In this document: in pieces, positions 5,986-7,694 of the stretch
How the letters are laid out: each line of letters opens with the position of its first letter
How positions within the stretch are numbered: the first letter of the stretch is position 1
Source: Elusimicrobiota bacterium
GTDB taxonomy: Bacteria > Elusimicrobiota > UBA5214 > JBBAAG01
Length of the DNA stretch: 7,694 bases
Assembly (NCBI GenBank): GCA_041658405.1
Contig: JBBAAG010000113.1
Location: 1-7,694 of the forward strand
Direction: 5' to 3'
Program-made: the position numbers and the translations under genes
The notes under the pieces: model-generated
The model's input: only the letters and a program-made list of their open reading frames with translations
Databases searched by the model: none
What the model was told of the DNA's origin: nothing

Positions 5986-6381
5986 TTAATTAACTATCAA
6001 AATCTCGCTTTTATCTGTTTCATCACCACGGCTATTAATCGCGGTAACCGCGAAAAATTGCTTGGTCAGCGGCCGGTCAACTACCTGTACAACATTATTA
6101 GCTACTTCTAACACTCTTATCAATCCGGTTGCCACACCAGCTGCGTAAACTCTATACCTGACTGCACCTGTCATCGCAGTCCAACGCAATGTTATATCCC
6201 GATCAGTAACACCTGCTGATATATTTGATGCATTCAATCCTACCGGCTTCTGATTAGGCCAGTTAAGCGGGTCAACAGGATTCTTAAACTGTGGCTGTCC
6301 CGCGCATCCGCCTATAAGCATTACTGCCAATACCGTGAAAACAACGTTTCTTAGCGTACCAATCATATTTTGTTTATACAT
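5986..6381 (-). CDS. Small lipoprotein with fibronectin type III-like domain
   Basis: The 131-residue precursor has a type II signal: a short basic start, a hydrophobic core, and LIGGC with the lipidated Cys at residue 26. The mature part begins with a Pro/Asn-rich linker (about 28-48). One beta domain follows, with ITLRWTAMTGAVRYRVYAA (63-81), FFAVTAIN (108-115) and SRGDETDKS (116-124). The W...V.YRVY...VTAIN..GDES pattern is that of a fibronectin type III repeat, normally a binding or spacer module. It should be anchored to the inner or outer membrane. It begins 8 bases after the CsgG-like stop, with AAGAAAG as a ribosome binding site overlapping that stop. The pairing suggests that the two act together in the envelope, though no partner can be named. 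It could equally be a structural lipoprotein with no enzyme role. Confidence 0.85.
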   Translation of the reverse strand: MYKQNMIGTLRNVVFTVLAVMLIGGCAGQPQFKNPVDPLNWPNQKPVGLNASNISAGVTDRDITLRWTAMTGAVRYRVYAAGVATGLIRVLEVANNVVQVVDRPLTKQFFAVTAINSRGDETDKSEILIVN

Positions 6382-6389
6382 AATCTTTC

Positions 6390-7346
6390 TTAAAACCTGT
6401 ATACCATCATCAACCCATTGGCATCACTTGACGAAGAAAATGATTGTAATGCCAGTGTCCCGTTACCAATATTATTACCAAGCCTACCACCCACACTTCC
6501 TGAAGGCACTACCGCAAGGATGATACCACCCGTTGCAATGAATACCGCGGAAACCACGGCGGTTAAGACAGACATTTGATAAGCATCCTGTGTTTCCTTT
6601 TTAAACTTTTCAGTATTCTCCGGTGTTACTGCTGCATCATAATCCTTCTGTGCATCACGCTGCCTGCCGGAGTATAATAAACTTCCCCCCGCAACTAAAC
6701 CGCCAACACCGATCAATGTCCATGCAGCCGTCTTTAAAGAAGCATTTGACGATGAATTTTGCTGTTGTTGCGCTCCCTGTGGCGTTGCGATACTCGCATT
6801 CTGTATAGCAACATCTTTATCTATTTCATCCGGCTTCAATGCAGCTCTTACGATTTGCATAGCAAGCTCTTCCACCATATTCCCAAGTTCAGACTCATTC
6901 TCGCATTTAACACTTGCCCCGGTTATAGCTTCACCCGTTGCCACATCGATTAACCGTGAACTGATACTAATAGTTTTCCCTAACTGCGTTATACTCCCGA
7001 TGACAATAGCTTTTGCGCCAATCATTTTCCCAACCTGCTGCGCGGTATTGGTATCAATTACTCCGGTAGCACCTAAATTCATCTCAACCAACGCTTTATC
7101 AAGTTGTGAACGCTCAACTACCCTAAGATTTCTTTGTTTTGCCAACTGTGTGGAGATAATCTCAGGTATGGCTTTCCCCATATACTCCCAATTTTTATTA
7201 GGGCTATCATTCTTAAAATTCAACACTGCAAGAGAAACGCGTTCCTTATCAACCACGACACCGCCCTCCGCCGCATTGACATTCACAGGAAACACCGAGA
7301 ATACAAAAACACAAAGTACAAACGAACTCAACACTTTTTTTAACAT
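6390..7346 (-). CDS. Secreted CsgG/FlgO-like protein with C-terminal glycine-rich helices
   Basis: The 318-residue precursor has a Sec signal peptide, with a likely cut near residues 25-26 (VNVNA-AEGG) and no lipobox. Residues 37-170 form a CsgG/FlgO/TolB-N-like domain: VSLAVLNFKNDSPNKNWEYM (37-56), LAKQRNLRVVERSQLDKAL (68-86), IGAKAIVIGSITQLGKTISI (109-128) and RLIDVATGEAITG (131-143). Such domains occur in curli secretion, flagellar outer-membrane proteins and LpoB-type activators; which role applies is unclear. A Gln/Ser linker (191-203) leads to two Gly/Ala-rich hydrophobic segments (about 208-226 and 258-280) split by a charged stretch. The last residues, LMMVYRF, resemble the C-terminal signature of outer-membrane beta-barrels (final Phe with alternating hydrophobics), unusual beside helices. 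Start ATG 7346 has GAGGAT seven bases upstream. It is the first gene after the promoter. Confidence 0.87.
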   Translation of the reverse strand: MLKKVLSSFVLCVFVFSVFPVNVNAAEGGVVVDKERVSLAVLNFKNDSPNKNWEYMGKAIPEIISTQLAKQRNLRVVERSQLDKALVEMNLGATGVIDTNTAQQVGKMIGAKAIVIGSITQLGKTISISSRLIDVATGEAITGASVKCENESELGNMVEELAMQIVRAALKPDEIDKDVAIQNASIATPQGAQQQQNSSSNASLKTAAWTLIGVGGLVAGGSLLYSGRQRDAQKDYDAAVTPENTEKFKKETQDAYQMSVLTAVVSAVFIATGGIILAVVPSGSVGGRLGNNIGNGTLALQSFSSSSDANGLMMVYRF

Positions 7347-7351
7347 TTAAT

Positions 7352-7357
7352 ATCCTC
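7352..7357 (-). promoter_or_regulatory. Ribosome binding site of the CsgG/FlgO-like gene
   Basis: GAGGAT on the minus strand, with GAGG seven bases before ATG 7346. It fixes the start, which also opens a normal signal peptide. Confidence 0.7.
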
Positions 7358-7388
7358 AAATAAGTAAATATAACATTGATAAACTCTT

Positions 7389-7417
7389 ATTTTATAACTA
7401 TTAGCATCCAAAGTCAA
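7389..7417 (-). promoter_or_regulatory. Sigma70-type promoter for the CsgG-like to tatC cluster
   Basis: The minus strand has TTGACT (7417-7412), a 17-base spacer and TAAAAT (7394-7389). Each hexamer matches the consensus at five of six bases and the spacing is ideal. Transcription would start near 7382, giving a leader of about 35 bases with the ribosome binding site in it. The -35 box begins right after the rex stop codon. The rest of the 71-base gap holds a 7-base AT-rich inverted repeat (AAATAAG / CTTATTT) but no clear terminator, so read-through from rex remains possible. Confidence 0.6.
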
Positions 7418-7694
7418 CTACTTCTTCAACCCAAATGATAACCGTTCAAGTTCTATGCTAAGGTCAATATTATTAACAACAATATCCCCGATATCTCTTA
7501 GCCTTATAGGCGCGAAGTTCAGAATACCTTTTACCCCGGTATCTTTCAATTTCTCAAGCACCCCTGTTGCGATCACACTAGGTACCGTAAGTATTATCAT
7601 ATCAATCCTGAATGTTTTAATAACTTCTTCAAGCTCGTATAACGCATAAATCCGTACTCCGGATATCACATTCCCGATTTTATTGTCATCAACA
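7418..7694 (-). CDS. rex: Rex redox-sensing repressor, C-terminal part
   Basis: About 91 residues of the C-terminal half are in the window; the gene continues past the right edge. Rex is a DNA-binding dimer that senses the NADH/NAD+ ratio and represses fermentation and anaerobic respiration genes when NAD+ is high. The visible part is the end of the NAD-binding Rossmann domain and the C-terminal swapped helix. Recognisable stretches are VDDNKIGNVISGVRIY (the FDxDxxKIG strand), IDMIILTVPS, GVKGILNFAPIRL and the closing VVNNIDLSIELERLSF. These are strongly conserved in Rex. The GTG at 7669 is only an internal codon, not a start. The winged-helix DNA-binding domain lies outside the window. The TAG stop is immediately followed by the promoter of the next gene. 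No clear Rex operator (TTGTGA...TCACAA type) is visible in the following gap. Confidence 0.95.
   Translation of the reverse strand, partial: VDDNKIGNVISGVRIYALYELEEVIKTFRIDMIILTVPSVIATGVLEKLKDTGVKGILNFAPIRLRDIGDIVVNNIDLSIELERLSFGLKK

Noticed and set aside
6390..7346. Calling the CsgG-like gene csgG or lpoB.
   Set aside because: It lacks a lipobox Cys and has extra C-terminal hydrophobic segments, and no curli or penicillin-binding protein genes are nearby.
5986..7346. Twin-arginine signal in the two exported proteins as direct Tat substrates.
   Set aside because: Neither signal peptide has an Arg-Arg pair before the hydrophobic core, so they look Sec-dependent.
7347..7417. Search for a Rex operator or a rex terminator in the gap after rex.
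   Set aside because: No TTGTGA...TCACAA-like palindrome and no GC-rich hairpin with a T run were seen; only a 7-base AT-rich inverted repeat.

Overview
All recognisable genes in this window lie on the minus strand, so transcription runs from high to low coordinates. The DNA looks like a bacterial chromosome of moderate to low GC, with tight gene spacing and strong purine-rich ribosome binding sites. No insertion sequence, phage gene, CRISPR array, tRNA or rRNA is visible. The mix of a lipoprotein, a CsgG/FlgO-like periplasmic protein with an outer-membrane-like C-terminus, a Rex repressor, a TatA/TatC pair, a GH57 (DUF1957) branching enzyme and a DUF4912 protein suggests a diderm anaerobe. 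Uncultured lineages such as Elusimicrobia, Margulisbacteria or Omnitrophica-type bacteria would fit. That placement is inference from gene content; no marker gene here settles it.

Layout in transcription order. The C-terminal half of rex enters at the right edge (7694-7418). A good sigma70-type promoter directly abuts the rex stop codon and should drive a dense cluster: a CsgG/FlgO-like secreted protein (7346-6390), a small fibronectin-III-like lipoprotein (6381-5986), a DUF4912 protein (5954-5025), a GH57 1,4-alpha-glucan branching enzyme (5024-3411), tatA (3400-3224, a 58-residue gene) and tatC (3217-2525). DUF4912 and GH57 are joined stop-to-start with no spacer. tatA and tatC are in the same frame, separated by one stop and two codons.

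A 74-base gap with a strong Shine-Dalgarno then leads to a membrane group: a LiaF-like protein (2450-1908), a five-helix protein of unknown function (1895-1395) and a 31-residue single-helix ORF (1380-1285). That small ORF repeats the G-W-W-V-[IL]-H-x9-L-G motif of the five-helix protein's last helix. After a short leader comes a sugar-processing pair: a GH172/DUF2961 enzyme (1234-158) overlapping by ATGA with the start of a probable TIM-barrel protein (161 to the left edge).

Working together: the right half joins envelope functions (CsgG-like protein, lipoprotein, Tat export) to glycogen metabolism (DUF4912, GH57), downstream of a redox regulator. The left half joins a membrane-stress-like module to a GH172 carbohydrate pair. 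The least described part is the 2450-1285 membrane module with its mini-protein. The two leaders upstream of the LiaF-like gene and the GH172 gene also share a 10-base and an 8-base word, which may be a common control site.
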